Notes: generated by a model from the letters alone, not told the origin. DNA of 64,000 bases from Streptomyces bikiniensis (GCA_000716465.1 JNWL01000021.1:1-64000); one strand, 5' to 3'; shown: positions 8,266 through 17,535, counted from the first letter of the stretch. Numbers and translations are program-made.

Positions 8266-8943
8266 GTGCCTTTTCTGTTGCTGATCGAGGACGACGACGC
8301 CATCCGTACGGCCCTTGAGCTGTCCCTGTCCCGGCAGGGCCACCGGGTGGCCACCGCCGCCACGGGCGAGGACGGCCTCCAGCTGCTGCGCGAGCAGCGG
8401 CCGGACCTGGTCGTGCTCGACGTCATGCTGCCCGGCATCGACGGCTTCGAGGTGTGCCGGCGGATCCGCCGGACCGATCAGCTGCCGATCATCCTGCTGA
8501 CCGCGCGCAGCGACGACATCGACGTGGTCGTGGGCCTGGAGTCCGGGGCGGACGACTACGTCGTCAAGCCCGTGCAGGGCCGGGTCCTGGACGCCCGCAT
8601 CCGGGCCGTGCTGCGGCGCGGGGAGCGGGAGTCGACGGACTCGGCGACGTACGGCTCGCTGGTCATCGACCGGTCCGCGATGACGGTCACCAAGAACGGC
8701 GAGGACCTCCAGCTGACCCCGACCGAGCTGCGGCTGCTCCTGGAGCTGAGCCGGCGGCCCGGACAGGCGCTGTCCCGGCAGCAGTTGCTGCGGCTGGTGT
8801 GGGAGCACGACTACCTGGGCGACTCGCGGCTCGTGGACGCCTGTGTGCAGCGGCTGCGGGCCAAGGTGGAGGACGTGCCGTCCTCCCCGACCCTGATCCG
8901 CACCGTGCGCGGCGTCGGCTACCGGCTGGACGTCCCTGCGTGA
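8266..8943 (+). CDS. afsQ1: Response regulator AfsQ1 (OmpR family)
   Basis: This 225-residue two-component regulator has an N-terminal receiver domain (LLLIEDDDAIRTAL) with phospho-acceptor Asp52 in VVLDVMLPG and the conserved Lys in VVKPVQG. The C-terminal winged helix is of OmpR type (LTPTELRLLLELS and RTVRGVGYRLD). The chosen GTG gives the same length as the known AfsQ1. In Streptomyces AfsQ1/AfsQ2 affect antibiotic production and nitrogen-related responses (established for S. coelicolor). The gene overlaps afsQ2 by 4 bases (GTGA), indicating coupled translation. Confidence 0.95.
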   Translation: MPFLLLIEDDDAIRTALELSLSRQGHRVATAATGEDGLQLLREQRPDLVVLDVMLPGIDGFEVCRRIRRTDQLPIILLTARSDDIDVVVGLESGADDYVVKPVQGRVLDARIRAVLRRGERESTDSATYGSLVIDRSAMTVTKNGEDLQLTPTELRLLLELSRRPGQALSRQQLLRLVWEHDYLGDSRLVDACVQRLRAKVEDVPSSPTLIRTVRGVGYRLDVPA

Positions 8944-10469
8944 GCAGAGGGATCCTCGCGCGGCTGCGCCTCTCCAGTCTGCGCCTGCGGCTCGTGGTCG
9001 TCTTCGCCCTGGTCGCGCTCACCGCCGCCGTCGCCGCCTCCGGCATCGCGTACTGGCTCAACCGCGAGGCGGTGCTCACCCGCACCCAGGACGGGGCGCT
9101 CAACGACTTCCGGCAGGAGATGCAGAACAGGGTGGCGACGCTGCCGCTGCGGCCCGGCCAGGAGGACCTGGGGCGGACCGCCGAGCAGATGGCGAGCGGC
9201 AGCGCGGGCTACCAGGTGCTGCTGCTCGGGGAGCGTGACGAGGGCAAGCCGGTCGTGGGCGCCTCGGACCCGGACGACTTCACCCTGGCCGACGTGCCGC
9301 TCTCGCTGCGCGAGGCCGTGGACACCCGGCGGCCGGTGACGGACGCCAACCCGTATCCGTACCACCTGTTCTGGCAGCGTACGGAGCGGGGCGGGACGCC
9401 GTACCTGGTCGGCGGGACGCGGATCGACGGCGGCGGGCCCGCCGGCTACATGTTCAAGTCGCTGGCGGCGGAGAAGGCCGACCTGAACTCGCTGGCCTGG
9501 TCGCTGGGGATCGCCACCGCGCTCGCGGTGGCCGGTTCGGTGCTGCTCGCGCAGGTCGCGGCGACGACCGTGCTGCGTCCGGTGCACCGGCTCGGGGAGG
9601 CGGCCCGGCAGCTCGGCGAGGGCAAGCTGGACACCCGGCTGCGGGTGACCGGCGCGGACGAACTGGCCGATCTCACCCGGACGTTCAACGGCGCGGCCGA
9701 GTCGCTGCAGAAGAAGGTCGCGGACATGAGCGCGCGGGAGGAGTCCAGCCGCCGCTTCGTGGCCGACATGTCGCACGAGCTGCGGACCCCGCTGACCGCC
9801 CTGACGGCCGTCACGGAGGTCCTGGAGGACGAGCAGGACGCCCTCGACCCGATGATCGCGCCCGCGGTGGCGCTCGTGGTGAGCGAGACCCGGCGCCTGA
9901 ACGACCTGGTGGAGAACCTGATGGAGGTGACCCGCTTCGACGCGGGCACCGCCCGGCTCGTCCTGGACGACGTGGACATCGCCGACCAGATCACGGCGTG
10001 CGTGGACGCGCGCGCGTGGCTGGACGCGGTGGAGCTCGACGCCGAGCGCGGGATCGTGGTGCCGCTCGACCCGCGCCGGCTCGACGTGATCCTGGCGAAC
10101 CTGATCGGGAACGCGCTCAAGCACGGCGGTTCGCCGGTGCGGGTGTCGGTGCGCACGGAGGACGGGGAGCTGGTGATCGCGGTCCGCGACCACGGCCCCG
10201 GCATCCCCGAGGAGGTGCTGCCGCACGTCTTCGACCGCTTCTACAAGGCGAGCGCGTCCCGGCCCCGGTCGGACGGCAGCGGTCTCGGCCTGTCGATCGC
10301 CATGGAGAACGCCCTGATCCACGGCGGTTCGATCACGGCCTCGAACTCGGTGGGCGAGGACGGGGAGGTCGACGGCGCGGTGTTCGTGCTGCGGCTGCCC
10401 CTGGACGCCTCCGGGATCACCAGCGAGGTGAAGACCCGCAGCGGCCGGGGCGAGGTGGAGGAAGCGTGA
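8940..10469 (+). CDS. afsQ2: Sensor histidine kinase AfsQ2
   Basis: This 509-residue membrane kinase has a first transmembrane helix near residues 16-40 and an extracytoplasmic sensor region of about 140 residues. A second helix lies around residues 182-206, followed by a HAMP linker (LRPVHRLGEAARQLGEG). The H-box ADMSHELRTPLTAL carries the phospho-acceptor His279. The ATPase motifs are NLIGNALKHG, DHGPGIPEE and SDGSGLGLSI. It is the partner of AfsQ1, whose stop codon overlaps its GTG start. A lipoprotein gene begins inside its own stop codon and may act with the sensor. Confidence 0.95.
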   Translation: MSRGILARLRLSSLRLRLVVVFALVALTAAVAASGIAYWLNREAVLTRTQDGALNDFRQEMQNRVATLPLRPGQEDLGRTAEQMASGSAGYQVLLLGERDEGKPVVGASDPDDFTLADVPLSLREAVDTRRPVTDANPYPYHLFWQRTERGGTPYLVGGTRIDGGGPAGYMFKSLAAEKADLNSLAWSLGIATALAVAGSVLLAQVAATTVLRPVHRLGEAARQLGEGKLDTRLRVTGADELADLTRTFNGAAESLQKKVADMSAREESSRRFVADMSHELRTPLTALTAVTEVLEDEQDALDPMIAPAVALVVSETRRLNDLVENLMEVTRFDAGTARLVLDDVDIADQITACVDARAWLDAVELDAERGIVVPLDPRRLDVILANLIGNALKHGGSPVRVSVRTEDGELVIAVRDHGPGIPEEVLPHVFDRFYKASASRPRSDGSGLGLSIAMENALIHGGSITASNSVGEDGEVDGAVFVLRLPLDASGITSEVKTRSGRGEVEEA

Positions 10470-11140
10470 GGCTCCGTACCCGCGGGGGCACGGCCCTCGG
10501 GAGCGCGGTCGGCGCGGTCGCGCTCGCCGCCCTGGTCGCCGGCTGCGGGATCAGGACGACGTCGGTCCCGGTGGACGCGGGCGCGGCCCCGTCCCGGGTG
10601 CCGTGCAGCGTGGCCGAGGACGGTACGGCGGGGACCCCGGCCGGAAGCGTGCCGGTCCGGGTGTTCCTGGTCTGCGGCTCGCAGCTGGAGACGGTGGACC
10701 GCCGGTCGCCGCTGCCGGAGGGGGAGGCGGACGCCGATCCGGTGCGGACGGCCCGGCTGCTGCTCTCGCAGCTCCTCGCCGTGCCCTCGGAGGCCGAGCA
10801 GGAGGCCGGTTTCACGACCGCGGTGCGCGGTCCGCTGACGGTGGGCGGCGGGCGCCGGGGCGATCCGGCGGGCACGCTGCGGCTGAGCCGGCAGCCGGAG
10901 GACCTGGCGCCGGTCGCGCTTTCGCAGCTCGTCTGCTCCTTCGGGGAGGGCGCGGCGGGGGCGGGCGACCGCACGGCCCTGCTCGGCGGCCCCGGTCCGT
11001 ACGCGCCGAAGCGCTACCGCTGTACGGCGGAGCTGCGCGAGCGCCCGGAGTCCGTGCCGCCGACGGCCCCGCCGCCGACCGCGACGGCCTCGCCCTCGGG
11101 GCCGGTCCCGGGGTCGCCCCCGGCGGTCCCGACCGGCTGA
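10466..11140 (+). CDS. Lipoprotein encoded with afsQ1-afsQ2
   Basis: This 224-residue lipoprotein has a basic N-terminus, a hydrophobic segment and the lipobox LVAGC, so the mature protein would be attached to the outer face of the membrane at the cysteine. The mature part has a few paired cysteines (PCSVAEDG, FLVCGSQ, LVCSFGE and YRCTAELR), which suggest disulfides. The C-terminal tail is a Pro/Thr/Ser-rich low-complexity linker. It overlaps afsQ2 by 4 bases, so all three proteins are made together. A role in modulating AfsQ2 sensing is likely by context but unproven. Confidence 0.85.
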   Translation: MRLRTRGGTALGSAVGAVALAALVAGCGIRTTSVPVDAGAAPSRVPCSVAEDGTAGTPAGSVPVRVFLVCGSQLETVDRRSPLPEGEADADPVRTARLLLSQLLAVPSEAEQEAGFTTAVRGPLTVGGGRRGDPAGTLRLSRQPEDLAPVALSQLVCSFGEGAAGAGDRTALLGGPGPYAPKRYRCTAELRERPESVPPTAPPPTATASPSGPVPGSPPAVPTG

Positions 11141-11189
11141 GTCGTCGCGCGGCGGAACCGATTCCGCTCCCGGGCACGTCTTGGGGGGC

Positions 11190-11801
11190 GTGCAGCGTCA
11201 GGGTTCGGGCGGCAGTGCCGCCGTGGTCGTCCGCGCGACGGGGTTCGTCCTCCTCGTCGCGCATCTGCTGCTCGTCGCCTGGATCAGTCTGCGCCCACGG
11301 GACGTGGCCTGGGTGACCGCGCCGAACACGGTCCCCCTGGACGGGCTGCGGGCCGATCTCGCGCTGGGGTCCGCCGAGGCGGCCCGGCTGATCGGTGAGG
11401 GCCTGCTGCTGCTCGCCCCGCTCGGGGTGCTGCTCCCGATGGCCGACGGGCGGCTCGACGTCCCCGGCTGGGCCTCCCTGGTGCGGACGACCGCCGCCGG
11501 GGCCCTGGTGTCGCTCGCGGTGGAGCTGCTGCAGACCGCGGTGCCGGGGCAGGTCGTGGACGTGGACTCGGTCCTCCTGAACACGGCGGGCGTGGCGCTC
11601 GCGCACCTCCTCCTCGTCCCGGCCGGGCGCAGCCGACTGCGCCGCAGGTCGGAGACGGGCCGGTCGGAGACGGATCGCTCCAAGGGGGGCCGGTCGGGGG
11701 CGTCCGGAGGGGCGGGGCGGGGCCGGGGTTCCGCCCCCCTGCGGAACGAGGGTTCTCAGGGTGCGACCCCGACGATTTCCAGGGTCCCGATCGCCCCGTA
11801 G
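11190..11801 (+). CDS. VanZ-family membrane protein
   Basis: This product of about 203 residues has four hydrophobic segments. It shows the VanZ-type pattern: SLRPRD after helix 1, NTVPLDGL, then NxL-like polar residues facing the VDVDSVLLNTAGVALAHLLL helix. A positively charged, Arg/Ser/Gly-rich tail follows. VanZ was named for low-level teicoplanin resistance. In actinobacteria most members have no known role. The GTG at 11190 was chosen, but a TTG three codons upstream is possible. It lies 49 bases after the lipoprotein gene. Confidence 0.8.
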   Translation: MQRQGSGGSAAVVVRATGFVLLVAHLLLVAWISLRPRDVAWVTAPNTVPLDGLRADLALGSAEAARLIGEGLLLLAPLGVLLPMADGRLDVPGWASLVRTTAAGALVSLAVELLQTAVPGQVVDVDSVLLNTAGVALAHLLLVPAGRSRLRRRSETGRSETDRSKGGRSGASGGAGRGRGSAPLRNEGSQGATPTISRVPIAP

Positions 11802-11891
11802 ACCGACGCTTCGTCCCGCTTTCCGGCGGCAGCATGGAGTCATCGGGAGCCCGACGGAGCGGCTCCCGGACCGACTCCGAAGGAGCCCACC

Positions 11892-12098
11892 ATGGCCGCA
11901 CTGATCCGCCCCCGTGACGGACGCGTGATCGGCGGGGTGTGCGCGGCGCTCGCCCGGCGCTTCGGCACCTCCGCGACGACGATGCGCGTGATCTTCCTGG
12001 CGTCCTGTCTGCTGCCGGGCCCGCAGTTCCTGCTGTACCTGGCGCTGTGGCTGCTGCTGCCGTCGGAGCGGAAGGCGGCGGCGGGCGCGGCCTGGTAA
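11892..12098 (+). CDS. PspC-domain small membrane protein
   Basis: This 68-residue protein consists almost entirely of a PspC domain (RDGRVIGGVCAALARRFGTSATTMRVIF) followed by one transmembrane helix (LLPGPQFLLYLALWLLLP). PspC proteins take part in membrane-stress (phage-shock-type) responses in other bacteria. Here no psp partner is nearby. The ATG has a GAAGGAGCC ribosome site. A strong hairpin follows and separates it from the convergent secreted-protein gene. Confidence 0.88.
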   Translation: MAALIRPRDGRVIGGVCAALARRFGTSATTMRVIFLASCLLPGPQFLLYLALWLLLPSERKAAAGAAW

Positions 12099-12115
12099 GT
12101 CGCCCGTACGCGCCG

Positions 12116-12158
12116 GAAGGGGCGCGCACCCGGGAAGGTTCCGGGTGCGCGCCCCTTC
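12116..12158. terminator. Strong bidirectional hairpin
   Basis: A perfect 18-bp inverted repeat (12116-12133 and 12141-12158, 7-base loop) lies between convergent genes and can terminate both. Confidence 0.82.
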
Positions 12159-12195
12159 GGCACGCGTCCTCCGTACGGAGCCGTACGGGGCCGGG

Positions 12196-12573
12196 TCAGC
12201 CGAGCGGCAGGCCGTTGAGCGGGAGGCCGTTCAGCGGCAGGCCGCCGAGGAGTCCGCCGAGCGGGGTGGCGCCGAGGCCGCCGGCGGCGGCGTCGAGCGG
12301 CAGGTTCTGGGTGACCTGGCCGGCGGCGGCCGGGAGGGTCCGGGTGGCCTGGTCCAGGCCCTGGCCGAGGACGCCCTGCCCGACGTGGAGTCCCTCGGCG
12401 GCGTCGGCGGGGAGCTCGCCGAGGCCGTCGCCCAGCGGAACGGTCTGGCTCACCAGGCCGAGCGCGTCGGGGGCGGCGGGCGCGACCGGGGCGGCGGAGG
12501 CCGTGCCGGCGGCGGCAGCGGCGAAAGCGGCACCGAGGGCGGCGACACCGAGCTTCTTGGCGGACTGCTTCAT
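12196..12573 (-). CDS. Secreted hypothetical protein with terminal GLPLN repeats
   Basis: This 125-residue protein has a Sec signal peptide (MKQSAKKLGVAALG... cleaving near ASA-AP), supported by an AAGGAAG ribosome site. The mature part is Ala/Gly/Leu-rich with almost no aromatic residues or cysteines. It ends in a short repeat, G-LPLN-G-LPLN-G-LPLG. It lacks the chaplin and rodlin signatures. It shares style with the secreted protein at 6027-6425. Such small secreted proteins are common in Streptomyces and sometimes annotated without evidence as ATP-binding. I see no nucleotide-binding motif. Function unknown. Confidence 0.72.
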   Translation of the reverse strand: MKQSAKKLGVAALGAAFAAAAAGTASAAPVAPAAPDALGLVSQTVPLGDGLGELPADAAEGLHVGQGVLGQGLDQATRTLPAAAGQVTQNLPLDAAAGGLGATPLGGLLGGLPLNGLPLNGLPLG

Positions 12574-12751
12574 CTGAGAATCTTCCTTGGGGGAATCCGG
12601 GGGCTTCGGGAAAGCCGTGCGGGGAAATCCGGGGAACGGGAGTGCAGAGCGGCTCTGCAACCTAACCAGCGGGGGACCCCGCCGCAAACACCGGAAAGCG
12701 GCCGGGTGTCGCGCCGACCCGGCCGCCCGCGCTCCTCACCGGAGCCGCTTT

Positions 12752-13906
12752 TCAGCCCTCCGTACGGGAAGATCCGCTGGTCGCAGCGGTCTGCTGGAAC
12801 AGCCATTCGGACCGGAGCTCGGCGTATCCGGGCTTGATGACCTCATTGATCATGGCCAGTCGTTCATCGAAAGGAATGAACGCCGACTTCATCGCATTGA
12901 CAGAAAACCATTGCATGTCGTCAAGCGTGTAATCGAACGCCTCGGTCAGCAGCTCGAATTCCCGGCTCATGCTCGTACCGCTCATCAAGCGGTTGTCGGT
13001 GTTGACGGTGGCACGGAAATGAAGCTTCCGGAGCAGTCCGATGGGGTGCTCGGCGATCGAGGCGGCGGCGCCGGTCTGGAGGTTGGAGGAGGGGCACATC
13101 TCCAGCGGGATCCGCTTGTCCCGGACGTAGGCGGCGAGCCGGCCCAGCTCCACCGAGCCGTCGTCCGCGACCTCGATGTCGTCGATGATCCGGACGCCGT
13201 GGCCGAGGCGGTCGGCGCCGCACCACTGGAGCGCCTGCCAGATGGAGGGCAGCCCGAAGGCCTCGCCGGCGTGGATCGTGAAGTGGTTGTTCTCCCGCTT
13301 GAGGTACTCGAAGGCGTCGAGGTGGCGGGTGGGCGGGTAGCCGGCCTCGGCGCCCGCGATGTCGAAGCCGACGACGCCGGAGTCGCGGTAGGCGTTGGCG
13401 AGTTCGGCGATCTCCAGGGAGCGGGCGGCGTGCCGCATGGCGGTGAGCAGGGCGCCGACCCGGATGCGGTGGCCGTTCGCCCTGGCCTGCCGCTCGCCCT
13501 CGCGGAAGCCCGCGTTGACGGCCTCCACGACCTCTTCGAGGGTGAGTCCGCCCTCCAGGTGCTGCTCGGGGGCGTAGCGGACCTCCGCGTACACGACGCC
13601 GTCCTCGGCGAGGTCGGCGGCGCACTCGGCGGCGACGCGGAAGAGGGCCTCCCGGGTCTGCATGACGGCGCAGGTGTGCGCGAAGGTCTCCAGGTACCGC
13701 TCCAGGGAACCGGAGTCGGCGGCCTCCCTGAACCAGGCGCCGAGCTTGTCGGGTTCGGTCTCGGGAAGGTTCTCGTAGCCCTGCTCGCGGGCGAGTTCGA
13801 CGATCGTGCCGGGGCGCAGCCCGCCGTCGAGGTGGTCGTGGAGCAGCACCTTCGGGGCGCGGCGGATCTGGTCCGCGGTGGGGACGCTGTGGGTCTGGCT
13901 CGTCAT
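12752..13906 (-). CDS. add: Adenosine deaminase
   Basis: This 384-residue zinc enzyme converts adenosine or deoxyadenosine to inosine or deoxyinosine. Metal ligands are visible as H23-D-H25 (LLHDHLDGG), the histidine of HAGEAFG, and the aspartate of NTDNRLMSG. The catalytic glutamate lies in HAGE. Length is in the family range. It is transcribed alone. A perfect copy of the shared palindrome ends 16 bases before the ATG, and a TAGAGT -10-like hexamer lies between the two. The transcript may therefore start at or very near the ATG, and repression of this promoter during absence of nucleosides is likely. Confidence 0.95.
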   Translation of the reverse strand: MTSQTHSVPTADQIRRAPKVLLHDHLDGGLRPGTIVELAREQGYENLPETEPDKLGAWFREAADSGSLERYLETFAHTCAVMQTREALFRVAAECAADLAEDGVVYAEVRYAPEQHLEGGLTLEEVVEAVNAGFREGERQARANGHRIRVGALLTAMRHAARSLEIAELANAYRDSGVVGFDIAGAEAGYPPTRHLDAFEYLKRENNHFTIHAGEAFGLPSIWQALQWCGADRLGHGVRIIDDIEVADDGSVELGRLAAYVRDKRIPLEMCPSSNLQTGAAASIAEHPIGLLRKLHFRATVNTDNRLMSGTSMSREFELLTEAFDYTLDDMQWFSVNAMKSAFIPFDERLAMINEVIKPGYAELRSEWLFQQTAATSGSSRTEG

Positions 13907-13922
13907 TGCCGCACTCTAGCCC

Positions 13923-13934
13923 CTACGCGCGTAG
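13923..13934 (-). promoter_or_regulatory. Nucleoside-regulon operator, site 2 (add)
   Basis: A perfect copy of CTACGCGCGTAG stands 16 bases upstream of the add ATG. On the minus strand TAGAGT, a -10-like hexamer, follows it directly, so the palindrome would occupy the promoter spacer. Confidence 0.8.
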
Positions 13935-14380
13935 AGCGCCCCTCGTGACGCCCGGCTTCCGTCCGGTGCCGGTCTCCGGACTCCGCCGCACGGCCCCGGG
14001 CCATGACCGTGACCGCGCTCGGCGCCGAACTGCCGCGCGTCCACCGCTTCCCGTCCGCCTTCCACCGCCGCCGGGCGGCCCGTACCGCCGACTTCCCGGG
14101 CGGCTTCGCCGTGTCCGCCGTCGTGGGGGGACGACCACGTGCCGGTCGGCGGGGAGGCCGGCTCCGGGGCGCTGCCCGCTGCGGGGCGCGGCGGACGTCC
14201 GGTTCCTCGCCTCGTACGGTTCGGGACGGTCGGCCGCGCGTCCTGCTGCGACCGGGACCGAGCGGGGCCGAACGGGAACGGGGGCACGGGCGTTCGCCAC
14301 GGGCGGTCGCTTCCGGACGATACGCAACAGAGACCGCGCGTACGGCTGGCGTACACCTCCGCTTCTGAGACTGTTCTGCC
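13935..14380. other. Intergenic stretch without a confident gene
   Basis: These 446 bases between add and the hydrolase gene have open frames on both strands. The only one with a fair protein look is 14003-14368 (+), whose first 40 residues are plausible but which then turns into Arg/Gly-rich filler. No ribosome site, known domain or terminator supports it. It may be a decayed gene. Confidence 0.4.
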
Positions 14381-15154
14381 ATGGCGCACTTCGCACTCGT
14401 GGGGCCGCCCGACGCCCGGAGACCCCGGCTCGGACGGTCCGTCGCAGGTTCCGGCAGGTCGGCGGTGGGCGGCGTGGTGCTGCTGCTCCCGGACGGCGAG
14501 CCGTCGTCGAGGCGGCGGGCCTCCGCGCGGGCCCACGCGGCGGTGCTGCCGCTCGGGCGCGCCCTGGTGCGGGCGGGCCGGGACGAGGGGCTCGTCGCGC
14601 ACGTGGTGCGCTACCGGGCGCGCGGCTGGAACGGCGCGGACGCGGACCTCGCGGCGGACGCCGCCTGGGCGGTCGCGGAGGCGGTACGGCGGTACGGCGA
14701 CGTCCCGGTCTGCCTGGCCGGGCACGGGTTCGGCGGGCGGGCCGCGCTGCGGGCCGCCGGGGAGGAGGCGGTCGGCGCGGTCCTGGCGCTCGCCCCCTGG
14801 CTCCCGGAGGACGACGTGGCGGCCGAACCGGAGCCGGTGCGGCAGCTGGTGGGGCGCCGGGTGCTGCTCGTGCACGGCACCAACGACGCCCGTACGGACC
14901 CGGAGCTGTCGTTCCGCTTCGCCCAGCGGGCGAAGAAGGCGAACCGGGAGACCTGCCGCTTCGAGGTGCACTCGGACGGGCACGCGCTGCGCCAGTACGC
15001 GGACGAGGTCCGGGCCCTGGCCGCCGACTTCGTCCTCGGCGCCCTCTTCTCGCGGCCGGTCGCCCGCCCGCTGACCGACGCCTTCGCCGCGCCCCCGCCG
15101 CTGGGGCTTCGGATGCCGCTGGCGGCGGGGTTCGGGGGCGCGCGGCGGCGTTAG
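14381..15154 (+). CDS. Alpha/beta-hydrolase-like protein lacking the nucleophile serine
   Basis: This 257-residue protein follows the dienelactone hydrolase/prolyl-oligopeptidase-like alpha/beta-hydrolase fold. It has a GGVVLLLPDG first strand, a nucleophile-elbow position at LAGHGFGGRAAL, a likely acidic residue in LVHGTNDART, and a histidine in HSDGHALRQY. In the elbow GxSxG the serine is replaced by glycine (G-H-G-F-G), so ordinary hydrolase chemistry is not expected. The fold appears otherwise complete. Function unknown. A palindromic dispersed repeat follows the stop codon and may terminate transcription. Confidence 0.78.
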   Translation: MAHFALVGPPDARRPRLGRSVAGSGRSAVGGVVLLLPDGEPSSRRRASARAHAAVLPLGRALVRAGRDEGLVAHVVRYRARGWNGADADLAADAAWAVAEAVRRYGDVPVCLAGHGFGGRAALRAAGEEAVGAVLALAPWLPEDDVAAEPEPVRQLVGRRVLLVHGTNDARTDPELSFRFAQRAKKANRETCRFEVHSDGHALRQYADEVRALAADFVLGALFSRPVARPLTDAFAAPPPLGLRMPLAAGFGGARRR

Positions 15155-15157
15155 GGG

Positions 15158-15209
15158 CTGTCCGGCGGATCATGGCCGGGACCGCGACCCTGATCCGCCG
15201 GACAGGCCC
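15158..15209. repeat. Dispersed palindromic repeat, copy 1
   Basis: A perfect 15-bp inverted repeat (15158-15172 and 15191-15205) follows the hydrolase stop codon by 3 bases. Its right part, 15185-15209, is identical over 25 bases to 19737-19761, so this is a mobile or amplified sequence family that can double as a terminator. Confidence 0.75.
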
Positions 15210-15241
15210 AAGGCCCGGGGGCAGGCTCCTGGAGGACCGCC

Positions 15242-16213
15242 TCACGCCGGGGGTGCGGGCTCCTTCGGGAGCAGGTGGCCGCGGCGGCTCAGGAGGAACT
15301 TCTTGAAGGCGGCCACCGGGGCCGTGTCCGGGTGCCCGTCGAGCCAGGCGACCCCGATCTCGCGGACCGCGCGCGGGGCGGTGACGGTCAGTTCGACGAC
15401 GCCGGGCCGGGGCACGGCCGGCGGGGGCAGCAGGGCGACGCCGAGCCCGGCGGCGACCAGTCCGCGCAGGGTCTCGGCCTCCTCGCCCTCGAAGGCCACC
15501 CGGGGCTTGAACCCGGCCTCGGCGCACAGGTCGTCGGTGATGCGGCGCAGCCCGTACCCCGGCTCCAGGGTCACGAAGGTCTCGTCGGCGGCCTCCGCGA
15601 GCCGCACCCGCTTGCGGCCCGCGAGCCGGTGGTCGTCCGGGACGACGAGCCGCAGCCGCTGCTCGTCCAGGCGCCGGGCCACCAGGTCGGGCGCGTCCGG
15701 CACCGGCGAGGTCAGACAGAGGTCGAGGTCCCCGGCCCGCAGCCGCTCGATCATGGCCTCGCCGTAGTTCTGGACCAGGGTGAAGCGGACCCGGGGGTGG
15801 TCGACCCGGAAGGCGCGGAGGAGCCCGGGGACGGTCTCGGAGCCCATGGTGTGCAGGAACCCGAAGGCGACCCGTCCGGCGGCCGGGTCGGCGTCGGCGC
15901 GTACGGTGTCGGCGGCCCGCTCCACCTCGGCGAGCGCCCGCTCGGCGGCGGTGAGGAAGCGGCGGCCCGCCGGGGTGAGGGAGACCGTGCGGCCCCGGCG
16001 GGCGAAGAGGGCCACGCCGAGGTCCTGTTCGAGCCGGACCATCGCCCGCGAGAGCGTGGACTGCGGGACGCCCATCTCGGCCGCGGCGCGGGTCACGTGC
16101 TCGTGCCGGGCGACGGCCGCGAAGTACGCGAGCCGGGGCGCGAGCAGCAGCCCCATGTCTTCTTCGTTACTGTTCGGTGACAGCCGGGGCTGTGACCTGT
16201 ACTCATGCGCCAT
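15242..16213 (-). CDS. LysR-family transcriptional regulator
   Basis: This 323-residue regulator has an N-terminal winged helix (LAYFAAVARHEHVTRAAAEMGVPQSTLSRAMVRLEQDLG) and a typical two-lobe effector-binding domain (VAFGFLHTMG and LDLCLTSPVPDAPDLV). The chosen ATG (16213) gives a 17-residue leader before the DNA-binding region. A shorter start at residue 20 (MGLLLAPRL) is possible. It is divergent from an MFS exporter with a gap of only 62 bp. The usual LysR arrangement implies that it controls that transporter and itself. Confidence 0.9.
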   Translation of the reverse strand: MAHEYRSQPRLSPNSNEEDMGLLLAPRLAYFAAVARHEHVTRAAAEMGVPQSTLSRAMVRLEQDLGVALFARRGRTVSLTPAGRRFLTAAERALAEVERAADTVRADADPAAGRVAFGFLHTMGSETVPGLLRAFRVDHPRVRFTLVQNYGEAMIERLRAGDLDLCLTSPVPDAPDLVARRLDEQRLRLVVPDDHRLAGRKRVRLAEAADETFVTLEPGYGLRRITDDLCAEAGFKPRVAFEGEEAETLRGLVAAGLGVALLPPPAVPRPGVVELTVTAPRAVREIGVAWLDGHPDTAPVAAFKKFLLSRRGHLLPKEPAPPA

Positions 16214-16275
16214 GGGAACGATTACAGCAGTTCCGTGCATTGGACGCATGAAAGCGGCCGTCCTACGTTCGTGGC

Positions 16276-17535
16276 ATGCCTTCCGCCAGTACCAGGGCGG
16301 CCGCCACCCACGCGTCCGCCGACACCCGCCTCGCCCCCGGCGCCCCCGGCCACCGCCGCATGAGCCTCGCGCTCTTCGCCGCCGGGCTCGCCGCCTTCAC
16401 CCTCCTCTACTCCACGCAGGCCCTCCTCCCGGCGATCTCCGCCGGGTTCGGCGCCACCGCCTCCGCCGCCTCGTGGACGGTCTCCGCCGCGACCGGCGCG
16501 CTCGCCCTGTGCGTCCTGCCGCTCAGCGCCCTCTCGGAGCGCTTCGGCCGGCGCACCCTGATGACCGCCTCCCTGTCGGTCGCGGTCGCCCTGGCGCTCC
16601 TGGTGCCGCTCGCCCCGAACCTGGAGTCCCTGGTCGTGCTGCGCGCGCTCCAGGGCGCGGCGCTCGCCGGGCTCCCGGCCTCCGCGATGGCGTACCTGGC
16701 CGAGGAGGTGCGGCCCAAGGCGCTGGTCGGCGCGATCGGCCTCTTCGTGGCGGGCAACTCCATCGGCGGCATGAGCGGCCGGATCGTGTCCGGCTGGGTC
16801 GCCCAGCTGTGGGGCTGGCGCGCGGGCCTGGCCGCCGTGGGCCTGCTCTCCCTGGCGTGCGCGGTCGCCTTCCGGGCGCTGCTGCCGAGGGCCCGGCACT
16901 TCACGCCGGGCACGCTGAACCCGAAGGCGCTGGCGCGCACCGTCCGCACGCACCTCTCCGATCCGCTCCTGATGCGGCTGTACGCGATCGGCGCGCTGTT
17001 CATGACGGTGTTCGGCGCGGTGTACACCGTGATCGGCTACCGCCTGGTGGAGGCCCCGTTCTCGCTGCCGCAGGGCGTGATCGGCTCGGTCTTCCTGGTG
17101 TACCTGGTCGGCACGGTCTCCTCGGCGGCGGCCGGGAAGCTGGTCGGCCGGCTCGGCCGGCGCGGGGCGCTCTACCTGGCGGTCTCCACCACGGCCGCGG
17201 GCCTGCTGCTCTCGCTCTCCGACGCGCTCCCGGCGGTCCTGGCGGGCCTCGTCCTGATCACGGCCGGCTTCTTCGCGGGCCACGCGGTCGCGTCCTCCTC
17301 GGTGAGCCGCACGGCGAGGACGGGCCGGGCGCAGGCCTCGGCGCTGTACCAGTCGGCGTACTACCTGGGCTCCAGCGCGGGCGGCACGCTCGGCGCGGTC
17401 GCCTTCCACGCGGGCGGCTGGACGGGCACGGTCCTGATCGGTCTCGTCGCGGTCCTCGGGGTCGTCTCGATCACCCTGTACGGCACGCACAGCGCGCGCG
17501 TGGAGGCGCGGCGGCTCCGTCCGGCGACCGCCTGA
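16276..17535 (+). CDS. MFS transporter
   Basis: This 419-residue protein has about 12 hydrophobic helices. It has the MFS signature between helices 2 and 3 (LSERFGRRTLM) and its repeat in the second half (GKLVGRLGRRGAL). The sequence resembles the drug/sugar-efflux MFS group (ThrE/YnfM-like). The substrate cannot be told from sequence. The gene is divergent from the LysR regulator at 15242-16213, which probably activates it in response to a substrate. Confidence 0.9.
   Translation: MPSASTRAAATHASADTRLAPGAPGHRRMSLALFAAGLAAFTLLYSTQALLPAISAGFGATASAASWTVSAATGALALCVLPLSALSERFGRRTLMTASLSVAVALALLVPLAPNLESLVVLRALQGAALAGLPASAMAYLAEEVRPKALVGAIGLFVAGNSIGGMSGRIVSGWVAQLWGWRAGLAAVGLLSLACAVAFRALLPRARHFTPGTLNPKALARTVRTHLSDPLLMRLYAIGALFMTVFGAVYTVIGYRLVEAPFSLPQGVIGSVFLVYLVGTVSSAAAGKLVGRLGRRGALYLAVSTTAAGLLLSLSDALPAVLAGLVLITAGFFAGHAVASSSVSRTARTGRAQASALYQSAYYLGSSAGGTLGAVAFHAGGWTGTVLIGLVAVLGVVSITLYGTHSARVEARRLRPATA

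Noticed and set aside
14003..14368. Plus-strand frame of 121 residues between add and the hydrolase gene
   Set aside because: The first part looks protein-like but the rest is Arg/Gly filler; no ribosome site, terminator or domain supports it. Mentioned only as an intergenic stretch.
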